From Cyclostephanos tholiformis (Eukaryota > Bacillariophyta > Thalassiosirophyceae > Thalassiosirales > Thalassiosiraceae): DNA of 17,509 bases. Below are positions 1 through 9,171 of the stretch, one piece after another. The notes beneath the pieces were generated by a model. That model did not search any database. It had not been told where the DNA came from and was given only the letters and a program-made list of their open reading frames with translations. The position numbers were made by a program, and so were the translations under genes. Positions within the stretch are counted from its first letter, which is position 1; every line of letters begins with the position of its first letter. The stretch is taken from contig JALLPB010000329.1 of the NCBI GenBank assembly GCA_036939975.1, forward strand, positions 1 through 17,509, given 5' to 3'.

Positions 1-5
1 TTGCG

Positions 6-46
6 GCAGCTAGTTTCGAATATGCCGTATATTCGAATTTAGCTGC
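6..46. repeat. 18-bp inverted repeat (hairpin) at the left edge
   Basis: The left arm is GCAGCTAGTTTCGAATAT at 6-23 and the right arm is ATATTCGAATTTAGCTGC at 29-46, with a GCCGT spacer. The inner 9 bp pair perfectly and 16 of 18 bp pair overall. It lies about 470 bp beyond the stop of the thioredoxin-reductase gene, probably in or beyond that gene's 3' flank. Its function is not known: it could be a 3'-end RNA structure, a protein-binding palindrome or the relic of a short inverted-repeat element. Confidence 0.7.
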
Positions 47-518
47 GACAGATCTTCTAAAAGTACTGGTGCATAAAATAAACGATCTCTTCATTTATAT
101 CAACGGCGAGACGATAAATAATGAGCATCACTTCCTTCAAGAAAGCTCCAGAATTATAAACGCAGATCCGATAAAAGTATAGGTCATTGTGACAAAGGTC
201 GCAATAAGATGATACATTCTCCTCCGCCACAGGCCTTCCAGATCTTCGAACATCTGATGCTCTGGAGGGGACTCGACGCGTTGTCAAAGAAAGGGGGGAA
301 ACATTGTTATTCTGGCGGTGAAGAACGAATCGCGTTGAATAGACCGTAGGAATCTAGCTGTTGGGAACAGAAGAGATTTTATCCATTTCTGCTATGCTGG
401 TGGGCGGAGGGTGGATAATACAACATACTTTTTATAAAGTACGATATCGAGCAATGATAAAAAGGCACATCTTCTCTTCAATTTCTACATTCAACTCCTC
501 TGGCTGGAAATATCATTT
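47..518. other. 3' flank of the thioredoxin reductase gene, no gene seen
   Basis: This stretch holds no reading frame with a convincing start or family. The longest is 57-287 on the minus strand, which opens only at a TTG and resembles nothing I recognise. The part next to 519 is presumably the 3' UTR of the minus-strand thioredoxin reductase gene. No clear polyadenylation signal can be assigned by eye. Confidence 0.5.
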
Positions 519-3102
519 TTACAGCTCGGCAGCGATGCTCTCCTTCATACCCGTCATTCTCCCACCTGCGTCGTCGTACACATTGTACTCGTCGCCACTC
601 CGCCTCTCACCACCGTCGGCGATAAGATCCGCCAGCAATTCAGCCTCGAACTCGGCCTCCTCGTTGCCCAATCCCTCCTCCGAGAGCCAACGCTCTGCAT
701 CCAACGCCGCGGCCGCACCACTTCCCGCGCTCGTGATTGCCTGGCGGTAGATACTGTCTGACACATCGCCGCATGCGAATATTCCCGGGACGGAGGTCCG
801 AGTGCTCGATTCTCGCGTTAGGACGTAACCGGGATGATTGGGGTTGAATTCGACTAATCCCTCAAGGAAGGATGTCGACGGCGTGTGACCAATGGCGACG
901 AAGACGGCATGAGCGTCCACCCTTGTTATTTCGTCTGTGTACACATCCTTTAGCAAGGCACCGCTCACGACTTTTTTAACAGGCGTATCCAAGTCGACCT
1001 CCTCGCCATCGTGTGCAGCTTCGGCGTCAGATACCTTACCAAGAACTTCTACCAGGACTGTGTTCCATCGAATGTTGATGGAGGGATGTTCTATAACTCT
1101 CTGCGCGAGAATTTTAGATGCGCGGAATGAGTCTCGTCGATGTATTAGGGTGACTGACTGTCGAAAAGGACAAAAAAAGACCAGACAAGAGTAAGATATG
1201 TGAGAGGGGTGGGGCCAAGTCACATACAAAACGCAGCAACTGTGGCTACTCAAAAGAGACACTCTCCCATTGACGAAACAGCCCAACAAGTAGGGCTACA
1301 TTCAAACCAAGTTTTGACATATCAAGCTCACCTCACTGGTGCGGGCCAAAACCAACGCATCTTCCATGGCAGCGTCACCGCCCCCGACAACCAGGACATG
1401 CTTCCCGCGATACATATGACTGGTGCCCGCAATTTCGTTATGTGCGAATGACAAGAAGGCAAAAGTTGTGGAAAACGACTAAAAGTTTGAAACAGGCTTG
1501 AAAAAAACAATACCAGACAGCTGAAAGCAATCGATTTGCAACCATGAATCATAAGTCAGTGGAGATGGTTGACTATATAAAAACTCACCCATCGCAAGTG
1601 GCACAACTGCTTACACCACCACCGCGCAATTCGTACTCCCCTGGCACGTTGAGCCAATTGCTTTCCGCTCCAGTCGCCACGATGATCGCATGAGTATCGA
1701 TCGTGCTGCTATTCGTCCTGACCCTGAAAGGCCGTTTGTCGATGTCAATCCCGACTACGGTTTCCGCCTCAAATACGGCGCCAAACTCCACGGCCTGAGC
1801 CCTCATCATCGCAACCACAGCGGGACCGGTTACATTGAATAATCCCGGATAATTCTCGACGTCAACGCCCTTACCCTGCAGTTGTCCTCCCATCGGAGGC
1901 GCGACGACCACCGGACGTAGACCCGCACGTCCGGCGTAGATGGCCGCTGAGAGCCCTGCAGGCCCGCTGCCGATGATGGTCACACGCTCGGGGAACTGAG
2001 ACGGGGACCAGGAATGCGCGCTCTCGGCGTCCTCGCCGTCATCTTCCGCGTTCTCCTCCTCGGCGTCGCGCTCGGCGTCGATGATTTTCTCGAGCGCGGC
2101 CATCAGCTGTTCCTTCGTCGCGAGGTGCAGATTCGGTTGATCGGGTTTGCCGTTGCTCGACTTATTCTGTCGTTGTTGTCGTGTATCTCTTCCGGCGCTC
2201 CCCCCATCCGCACCGCCGCCGCTTGCACCATCGGATGATTTTTTTTCTTCCGTTTCTTCAGGAACGAACCTTTTCTGTACCTCTGGATAATCTCCATATT
2301 TCTTCTTCAGGCTCCTAGCCAAGTTAGCGGCGACTCCCCCAACACAGAGCTTTTCCGGATTGGCATCCTTGACCTGGTCAACACACTTTTGATAAACCTT
2401 GACTACATCCTCGGCACTCTTGCTCGGGTCCTTGAGGGCGTAATACTCAATTAGGGTTTCCTTGGATATCAGAACATTATCGTGTTCGGCTTTTTGGATG
2501 ATCTGTTGGGTGAACTGCCTGAGCTGTCCCTCCCCCGCGCCGCTAAACTCGTGCACCTTCTTTCCCCCCAGGAAAAATTTGAACGTCGGCAGACTACGAA
2601 CGGAATAGCGACTACTAAGCTCATGCATCGCGTTGGTATCAACCTTGACGAATACCGCTTTCCCCTCCATTTCCTTGGCGAGCTTTTTGAATATAGGCGC
2701 GATCATTCGGCAGGGACCACACCCATCGGAGTAAAAGTCGACAACCACCGGGAGGCCGGTTTGGGTGGCGTGCTTCTTCATAAGTCGGTCGAACTCTTTT
2801 TTAGTAGAAAAAATGACGAAAATCCATCGCAACAATATTCATCAGTGAGCATTGAAAAGTTTCACACCAAGAACAAACGTCAGAGTCGTTCTACGTCCCA
2901 TCGACGTAAACATGGATATAAAAAACAATAATATCTCCACAAAAATACAAACAAGCAGCGAAAGCATGCGACGCAACGCACCATGGGTCGATCGGATCTG
3001 ACGCACGACTGGCCTCGCCGACACTAGCGTCATTGCCACCGCTATCACTGCGATTAGCAGCTTGCTGAGCCTGATGCTTACGGATGTTGACAAATGCATC
3101 AT
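519..3102 (-). CDS. Thioredoxin / NADPH-thioredoxin reductase fusion with N-terminal signal peptide
   Basis: Exons, read on the minus strand, are 3102-2982, 2795-1589, 1419-1332 and 1157-519, giving 684 aa. All introns are GT-AG and the joins keep frame. Residues 1-29 look like a signal peptide (KLLIAVIAVAMTLVSA core). Residues 37-140 are a thioredoxin domain with C66-G-P-C69 and cis-Pro110. An uncharacterised helical and low-complexity linker follows (about 145-305). Residues 310-635 are a low-Mr, FAD-dependent thioredoxin reductase with GSGPAG (316-321), GGQL, redox CATC (438-441), NADPH site GGGDAA (455-460), HRR (478-480) and FACGDV (599-604), then an acidic tail of about 50 residues. It should pass electrons from NADPH through FAD and CATC to its own or another thioredoxin. 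The order is the reverse of plant NTRC (reductase first). The usual active-site Trp is Gly (D-G-C-G-P-C). The start is the first ATG of a frame that splices as IRSTH|EFDRL; a second ATG follows at once. Domain assignments are firm; the location (ER/secretory or plastid) is inferred. Confidence 0.9.
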
Positions 3103-3605
3103 CGTTGCCAATTAATTCATTACCTACAACGGCTAAAACCAACGTGTCCAAAAAAAAGAAAAAAATGGAAAAACATTTTTTTCGTTAAATAAAAAATCGC
3201 ACTTCTACGGTAAATACATAATAATAGAGGTAAAAATAAAACATAGACACGTGGAATCACTCGTCTTCTCTTCCCGCATCGTATTATTTTTTTTCATCAC
3301 GACGTGGTGTGTTTGTGTGATAGTTCGATCGTGACACGTGATGGCGAGCACCATTACGATTTTTTCTTGGTGGGGTCACGTGTCATACAGATCCCGCGTA
3401 CGCATGCACACACCGCAGTTGGTCATGGTAGTATCATCGTTGACTAACAGGCCCGCCACATGAAAAATAAATCCTCTCTCTCTCATCCGCACGATCTTTT
3501 GGGCCCCGCCTCCCATAAAGGTCGTCATTGTTGGCTTAACGCTCCTTGGTCATAAAATCCATTCTCGGGCTCAAACTAAATAACTGCTTGGAGTACTAAT
3601 TAACA
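3103..3605. promoter_or_regulatory. Bidirectional promoter region between thioredoxin reductase and AHCY
   Basis: This spacer lies between two divergent start codons and must hold both promoters and 5' UTRs. It contains CACGTG at 3248-3253, 3335-3340 and 3377-3382, AT-rich stretches near 3160-3240, and a CT-rich tract at about 3473-3485 on the AHCY side. AHCY is preceded by TAATTAACA directly before its ATG. No canonical TATA box can be assigned with confidence. The boxes are candidate bHLH/bZIP binding sites; their use is inferred. Confidence 0.6.
3332..3385. promoter_or_regulatory. Inverted pair of 10-bp CACGTG elements
   Basis: TGACACGTGA at 3332-3341 is the exact reverse complement of TCACGTGTCA at 3376-3385. 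The centres of the two sites are 44 bp apart, about four helical turns. A third partial copy, GACACGTG, is at 3246-3253 in the same direction as the first. CACGTG is the known core of bHLH and plant-type bZIP (G-box) factors. The exact flanking match suggests a true regulatory element for one or both divergent genes. Confidence 0.6.
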
Positions 3606-5051
3606 ATGTCGACCGGCGATTACAAAGTAGCTGACATCTCCCTCGCGGACTACGGTCGCAAGGAGATCGAGATCGCCGAGATTGAGATGCCTGGCCTAAT
3701 GAACTGCGTCGAGGAAAACAAGGAGCGTCAGCCCCTCGCCGGCGCCCGTGTGTCAGGCTCCCTTCACATGACCATCCAGACCGCCGTCCTCATCGAGACT
3801 CTCAAGAAGATCGGCGGCGACATCCGGTGGTGCAGCTGCAACATCTTCAGCACCCAGGATCACGCCGCGGCAGCCATCGCACGCGACGAGAGCGCGGCGG
3901 TCTTCGCGTGGAAGGGCGAGACCCTCGAGGAGTACTGGGAATGCACCCTGAGCGCCGTGACGTGGCCGGAGGACGACGGCAAGGGACATGGCCCGGACAT
4001 CATCGTCGACGACGGAGGCGACCTGACATTGCTCATCCACGAGGGCAAGAAGGCAGAGGATGCCTTCCTCAAGGACGGGACTTTGCCCGACCCCGAATCA
4101 ACTGATAATGAGGAATTTAAGATCGTCCTGTCCATCATCAAGCGCCTGCTGGACGCCGGTGAGACCGACAAGTGGAATTCCATCGCCCGCAGGTGTAAGG
4201 GCGTGTCCGAGGAGACCACCACCGGAGTCCACCGCCTATACATCATGGAGAAGAACGGCAGTCTTCTCTTCCCTGCCATCAACGTCAACGACTCCGTCAC
4301 CAAGTCCAAGTTTGACAACCTTTACGGGTGCAAGCACTCCCTTCCCGACGGGATCATGAGGGCGACGGATGTCATGATGGCGGGGAAGAAGGCCGTCATT
4401 TGCGGATACGGAGACGTTGGCAAGGGATGCGCATTCGCCATGCGCGCGAACGGGTGCGTAGTATACGTCACGGAAATTGATCCCATTTGCGCCCTGCAGG
4501 CATGCATGGAGGGATTCACCGTCACGACCCTCGAGGACGTCGTGGCTGTTGCGGACATATTTATCACCACCACGGGGAACAAGGGCATCGTCATGGCGGA
4601 CATGATGTCGAAGATGAAGAACAACGCCATCGTCGGGAACATCGGACACTTCGACAACGAGATTGACATGGCGGGACTGATGAAGGCCACCAAGAGGATC
4701 AACATCAAGCCGCAGGTCGATCGATTCGTTTTCCCCTCCGGCAACGGCGTCATCGTCCTCGCCGAGGGACGTCTTCTCAACCTCGGGTGCGCGACCGGTC
4801 ACCCCTCCTTCGTCATGAGCTGCTCCTTCACAAACCAAGCGCTTGCACAGATCGAGCTTTGGACGGAGAAAGATAGCGGCAAGTACGAGACCGGGAAGGT
4901 TTACGTGTTGCCCAAAACCCTCGATGAGAAGGTCGCCAGACTTCATCTCAAGAGCCTCGGCGCGAAGCTCACGGTGCTGACCCCCGAACAGTCGGAGTAT
5001 GTTGGCATCCCCGTCGATGGTCCTTACAAGCCAGAAACCTACCGCTATTAA
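3606..5051 (+). CDS. AHCY: Adenosylhomocysteinase (S-adenosyl-L-homocysteine hydrolase)
   Basis: This is a 481-aa uninterrupted frame. The enzyme reversibly hydrolyses S-adenosylhomocysteine to adenosine and homocysteine with bound NAD, clearing the product inhibitor of methyltransferases in the cytosol and nucleus. Visible hallmarks are SLHMT with H54, VDDGGD at 134-139, SEETTTG at 201-207, K233 and D237 in TKSKFDN, NLYGC, the NAD-binding GYGDVGKG at 267-274, GHFDNE around H348, and the conserved C-terminal KPETYRY. An insert of about 40 residues near 150-190 is the type seen in plant and many bacterial enzymes and absent from human AHCY. Length and both ends match the family. The gene is intronless, GC-rich and strongly codon-biased, as expected for high expression. 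It is divergent from the thioredoxin reductase gene and shares its promoter region. Confidence 0.98.
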   Translation: MSTGDYKVADISLADYGRKEIEIAEIEMPGLMNCVEENKERQPLAGARVSGSLHMTIQTAVLIETLKKIGGDIRWCSCNIFSTQDHAAAAIARDESAAVFAWKGETLEEYWECTLSAVTWPEDDGKGHGPDIIVDDGGDLTLLIHEGKKAEDAFLKDGTLPDPESTDNEEFKIVLSIIKRLLDAGETDKWNSIARRCKGVSEETTTGVHRLYIMEKNGSLLFPAINVNDSVTKSKFDNLYGCKHSLPDGIMRATDVMMAGKKAVICGYGDVGKGCAFAMRANGCVVYVTEIDPICALQACMEGFTVTTLEDVVAVADIFITTTGNKGIVMADMMSKMKNNAIVGNIGHFDNEIDMAGLMKATKRINIKPQVDRFVFPSGNGVIVLAEGRLLNLGCATGHPSFVMSCSFTNQALAQIELWTEKDSGKYETGKVYVLPKTLDEKVARLHLKSLGAKLTVLTPEQSEYVGIPVDGPYKPETYRY

Positions 5052-5187
5052 GCATGAGAAAAAAAGACACATCATATCTCTTGGGGCTGAGCGGGGAGAA
5101 TACGATTTTGTGCAATATTTCTCCGAGGTCAATAATTCTTGGGTTGTGGTCTTTTTTTTGCATAGAAAAAACTATAATGTAGATTCC

Positions 5188-5212
5188 ATTATTTGAATTT
5201 ATTTCGAATAAT
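5188..5212. repeat. Hairpin in the AHCY 3' flank
   Basis: ATTATTTGAA (5188-5197) and TTCGAATAAT (5203-5212) pair at 9 of 10 positions around a five-base loop. It lies 137 bp past the AHCY stop and could be a 3' UTR structure. The TTCGAAT core recurs in the hairpin at the left edge of the window. Confidence 0.5.
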
Positions 5213-5352
5213 CAGCTTAGATCTAAATGGGCCATATGAGGTGGTAATGTGATGCGAACACGAAGTTTGTTGCGTTTCACGCCTCATTGGGCAGGAAGAG
5301 GTCAATTGTCACCCGAAAGGAGGACGTACGAATGATAGAGTGAAACCCGACC

Positions 5353-5372
5353 GATATGGTAGCAACCATATC
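5353..5372. repeat. Perfect 8-bp hairpin between AHCY and VPS53
   Basis: GATATGGT (5353-5360) and ACCATATC (5365-5372) are exact reverse complements around AGCA. The hairpin sits 218 bp beyond the VPS53 stop, between two converging genes. A role in 3'-end formation is possible but not shown. Confidence 0.55.
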
Positions 5373-5589
5373 TGGGCTGGAAGTATTGCCGTGAGACGAA
5401 ATTAAAAGAAAATAATGGCTATGTTTACAGCCAAAACAATGTGCTCAGCTACGCTCTTCTTATTTGATAAGTTGAACAAGTTTGAGCAAGGGTTAGACAC
5501 AATAGATTATCATTAGTTCACAAGAATTTATAATTGAGGCTGTCACAATGTCTTATTAGCGGGGGACCATACACATCTCCTGCCGTACA

Positions 5590-8500
5590 TCATCGGAATG
5601 CTTTCCTGAAATCATCCACTCGATGCCTCAACTGATTCAAATCGGCATTCACCTTCGCTGCCACATCTGATCCGCGTTCTTGCAAGGACTGTATGTTCGC
5701 CGTCATGGTGGACGAATCCGGCCCGGCCCCTCCCTCGCCGGCGTCGACGCCCAGGGCTTCCAACATCGCGGCGTGATCCGTGCGCGGTATTCCCTTGAGC
5801 GTCATGATCATTGCGAAATCGGACGCCATCGCGGATGTATCCATGGAACAATCCCACTGAGCGCGGAACATCTCGATGAGCATATCTTTGGGAGAGCCGA
5901 CAAGTTTAAGCATAACCTCTAGCTTTCGGAATTCCTTGTTCACCATCTTTGTGTACATGGCGGGTGCGATGGTTGACCCTGCCGAGAGGTTAGCGTTCCC
6001 GTGATGATGGCGAGAGGAGGCACCACCCGACCCCAACGCCATTTTTTTCTCAGCGTCAATCACCGGAAGTTTAAGCAGTAGCGTCTTTATGCTGTAGACA
6101 TCGAGAAGTAGCTGCTGAGTTCCCGCCTCGCTGATGCGTTTTAATCCCACCAGTGTCCGATAATACGTTGACGCAAACGCCATAGCGAACTTATCACAAA
6201 AGCTGCGAAAGTACGACGATGGGATCACCTCCCTCACCTTTACGACAAAGGGCTGCACGGTCAGGTGAGTGGCGCGGACATACCCGGACTCCTCCCCAAC
6301 CATATCAAACGTCGACCAATTGGTGCGCGAGATGTCCTTGAAGTTGGTATCCAACCTCTGTTCCAGCCCCGACACGAGGACACGCAAGGACTTGGCAGTC
6401 ACATCCTGGAAGGCGCCCTGCTCCTCACTCATGTCAATCTTGTCCTTGTACTTGTCACCGATCTTATCGCGAATGAGCTCTTCCAGCGCCTCGACAGTAT
6501 CGGCACAATACTCCTGTGGTTGCGAAAGGGAGAAGAATCCTTCGGTAAGTAAATGGATACATGAGTACACAATAAAGAACATGGGTACTTACGCAAGTGT
6601 TGATGACATGGCATATGGTTACCTCCTCACCGGGCGGAATTCGATAAACTGCGCTGCCACCGGCATGCGTCGATGACGAAACGCCCACTCCCGCCCCGAC
6701 AAGTGCCAACTTCGCCACGCCCTGGCCAACGGGCGGGGGCAGCTTCTTCTCCAATACCTTCGCGTAATCGCGCAGCTTCTTCTGGTAAGCTCGCTGCAAC
6801 AGGAAAAAAGTCTTCTCCCTCGTCAGGGCTGTGCATCGTAGCATGCTGTTCTTCATGTATATGAAGAGATTTGTCGACGAAACGAATATGGGCCGCTCAC
6901 CGCGCGCATCGACAGTGTCGTCAGATGCTGCGGCCTTGATCTGCTCGTCCATGCTTCGCTCCTCCAATGCCACGTAAGGGGTCATATGATCGTCGAATAC
7001 GTTCGAAGCGATGCCCGATAGGGGCGGTACAGCTCCTACGCTGGAATCGCCGCCCTCGATTATCCTCCCCCCGCACTGCGACGTCTTTTTGCGGCGCTCG
7101 TACTTGATCCTGATGCCTTCGGCGCTCTTGGCAGGGACTGCGCGGCCTCGGTCGTCGAATTCCAGGTCGTTGTCGCCGTCGCCACCGTCCGAATCCTTGG
7201 TCTCTTCCCCTCCACCCCCAATGCCTCCCCCCGTTCCGACCGATGTGGGATCCGCAAACCTGGTCCCAAAGTCGCGTGAGAGCCACGCGGACATCTCTTT
7301 CTCAAAAAGGATCGTCCTCTGCAGCGCTTTCAGCAACGCGGCGACCGCCCTCTCCTTATCATCCCCCCCCATGACGCCGTCGGTGCCAGAGGGGGAGGAG
7401 GTGCCGCCGCCGCCACTCACAACCCCATGCGTCGACTTCCCGAGCGACGCCATCGAAGCGGCGAGGGCGGACGTGTCGATGGCACCACTGGAGGGGGCGA
7501 GGGCGGCGTTGGTCCTCGCATTCTGCCTCTTCAGAATAAACTTCAGGTGACGAGCGGTCGCCTCGAGGAACGACGCTGTGAGACGATAGTGAACATTCCA
7601 TTGGGGGGGGAATACTTGCCCGAATTTCACCTGGAAGATTCGAAGCTTGGTTCGGTACCACGCGAAGCGATTCTCGACTGTGTCCAACGACGAATTAGAT
7701 GGCGACGCCGCCTTGTCGCCTGCGTCCTTTCCGACGTCGTCCTTCTTGAAGGATCCACCGCCACCGCCGCCGCCGCCTCCGCTGCCATCTGATTTCTTCT
7801 TCACCCCCATCGGATTGTACAGTTCCTCGTATTCACTCAAGTGATCCCTAACGAAGTCGGATACGAATCTTTCCTTCGACTTCGGACCAAGGGATTCGAC
7901 GACAAGACATGCGTCGGCGAGGGTCGATCGTACCATCGATGACGATCCCCCCCCATCGTAGTCGTAGTGATCGTCCCCCTCCTGAACTCCCATCTCACGG
8001 AATAGGCCAACGATCCCCTCCCAAAGCTGTCCCTTAATGACCCCGACCGCATCCCTGACCTGCCTCATCTTCGGAACGCTGTTCATGTACCCCTCAAAGT
8101 GTCCTAATAGAAGCCTCGTGGCATCGATTAGGTGCGACGCCGCCCTGTATTGGGGTATGGGTTGTTCACTCGTGACCATGGCCGCCATCCGCAGCTGCTC
8201 GGCGGCGTGCAACAGCATGTGCAATCGCTTCAGGGCCGTAATGGTCCGTTGGAGGTGACGCTTCGCGTGATCGAGTCGTTTCATGTCCCTCGTGATCTCG
8301 AGGACCGCCTCCTCGCTCTTTTGTGCCTGGGTCCTTACCTGATGTATCCTCTCGATCAGTCGAATTACCGCGTTTCGAGCGTGGACCACGTCCCTGGCGA
8401 GGGATGGCGCTAGCGCCGCCTGATGTCGCAGGGTCGTGGACAGCTTTTCGTCCAGGCGGTCCAATCGAGACGATATGGCCGATCGGAGGGCTGGTAGGGC

Positions 8501-8872
8501 AGTGACTAGCTGCTGTTCCGTGTGGTAATGCTGATTCAGGAATTCGATTGGATCGAAATCACGCTGATGCTTCGGTTGCTGCGACTGCTGTTGCTGTTGC
8601 TGTTGTTGTTGTTGTTGCTGCTGCTGCTGCTGCGATTGGTCCGGCATGGCGACTGCGGCCGTGGCATGGTAGCGGCCGGCGGCCGAAGTCGCGTTGAAAG
8701 CATCGAGTGCGTCCAGGAGCGATTCAGGGTCCATCGTCGTTGTCATCGTCGTCATCGTCGTCATTGTCGTCATGGTCAAGGACTTTGAATTTATTTTACT
8801 ATCGTCATCTCCGGAAGTGGGGGGGGGGGGAGGCGTCTGGGGCGGTAACGAAACCATCGTGGCCGACGCCAT
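5590..8872 (-). CDS. VPS53: VPS53, GARP/EARP tethering complex subunit
   Basis: There are two exons, 8872-6593 and 6513-5590, encoding 1067 aa. The 79-nt intron has donor GTAAGT and acceptor CACAG, and the join reads NTC|EYCADTVEALEEL, matching the family. VPS53 is a rod-like CATCHR-family subunit that, with VPS51, VPS52 and VPS54 (GARP) or VPS50 (EARP), tethers endosome-derived vesicles at the trans-Golgi or recycling endosomes. The Vps53 N domain starts at FDPIEF (106-111); the signature EITRDMKRLDHAKRHL is at 192-207. The middle domain includes FDDHMTPYVALEE (626-638) and a C-terminal domain lies at about 761-1030. The protein is longer than the human one (roughly 700-830 aa) because of low-complexity inserts: a Pro tract, MTT repeats, 16 Gln at 81-96, Gly runs at 365-373 and 546-555, and an acidic stretch near 559-574. 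The start is the first ATG; the true start could be a nearby in-frame Met, since residues 1-100 are not conserved. Confidence 0.94.
8585..8632 (-). repeat. CAG/CAA tract encoding 16 glutamines in VPS53
   Basis: Sixteen consecutive Gln codons (mixed CAG and CAA) lie just before the conserved Vps53 domain. Antisense reading gives a poly-Leu frame that is only a shadow. Codon mixing suggests a moderately stable tract, although repeat length is likely to vary between strains. Confidence 0.9.
8732..8773 (-). repeat. Met-Thr-Thr microsatellite near the VPS53 N terminus
   Basis: A nine-base repeat encodes tandem MTT units (residues 34-47) upstream of the poly-Gln tract. It lies in the poorly conserved N-terminal extension and is probably a disordered, length-variable segment. 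Confidence 0.8.
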
Positions 8873-9171
8873 TGTCGTCGTTGTCGTTTGGGATAGAAGA
8901 TAGTATTAGTCCTCTAGAGATACGTACGAATAAGGTATGGTACTACTAATAGGGATAGTGCTGTATCAATCACATATTATCACCACACAACAAACCATGA
9001 TTCTGTGAGCTCCATCCACACTCGAAGGAGAGAACGAAAAAATGAGAATAGGAGGGCGGAGAAAGCGGATGGAGAGATGAAGAATAGGATGGAGAACCAG
9101 TAGCTTCTCGAGAGGGCGGGAGATTGACGAGAGAGAAGAGACAAGAGAGAGAGGACAGGGCAAACTTTCGG
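8873..9171. promoter_or_regulatory. Bidirectional promoter region between VPS53 and the PPR gene
   Basis: This 299-bp spacer separates two divergent start codons. The VPS53 side is AT-rich and includes TACGTA at 8921-8926. The PPR side is markedly purine-rich (about 9027-9160, many GGA, GAGA and AAGA runs) and is probably the PPR 5' UTR and core promoter. No TATA box can be assigned with confidence. Confidence 0.5.

Larger units (their letters stand above)
5052..5589. other. Convergent 3' flanks of AHCY and VPS53
   Basis: This 538-bp spacer between the AHCY and VPS53 stop codons has no convincing reading frame. It is AT-richer than the flanking genes and holds two small hairpins (5188-5212 and 5353-5372). 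It presumably contains both 3' UTRs and polyadenylation sites, which cannot be pinned by eye. Confidence 0.6.

Noticed and set aside
57..287. 76-aa minus-strand frame at the left edge
   Set aside because: It starts only at TTG and has no recognisable motif. This is eukaryotic DNA, where such starts are not expected.
361..1194. Plus-strand frames across the 3' part of the reductase gene
   Set aside because: They are shadows of the exon with FACGDV and HRR motifs on the minus strand; they start at non-ATG codons or lack any family signal.
1332..1560. Earlier acceptor for the third reductase exon that would add FAFLSFAHNEIAG
   Set aside because: The donor at 1589 leaves two bases of a Gly codon. 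Only the acceptor before 1419 restores frame, and it gives CATCDG-HMYRGKHV with the exact family spacing.
1589..1620. Selenoprotein possibility for the thioredoxin reductase
   Set aside because: The protein is the low-molecular-weight type with Cys in CATC, and no in-frame TGA is needed at any redox position.
2891..3151. Minus-strand frame reading GNELIGNDDAFVNIRKHQ as an alternative first exon of the reductase
   Set aside because: It has no ATG start, whereas the overlapping frame starting at 3102 has an ATG, a signal peptide and a clean splice into the thioredoxin domain.
4236..5132. Long minus-strand open frame (298 aa) antisense to AHCY
   Set aside because: AHCY is unmistakable on the plus strand. 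GC-rich, codon-biased genes routinely create open antisense frames, and this one shows no family resemblance.
7011..8788. Several plus-strand frames (Pro/Ser-rich, poly-Leu) over VPS53
   Set aside because: All are antisense to the conserved VPS53 frame. The poly-Leu run is simply the complement of the CAG/CAA tract.
9124..9171. 16-codon upstream extension of the PPR protein
   Set aside because: It would start at TTG within a purine-rich 5' UTR. ATG 9172 begins a plausible targeting peptide.
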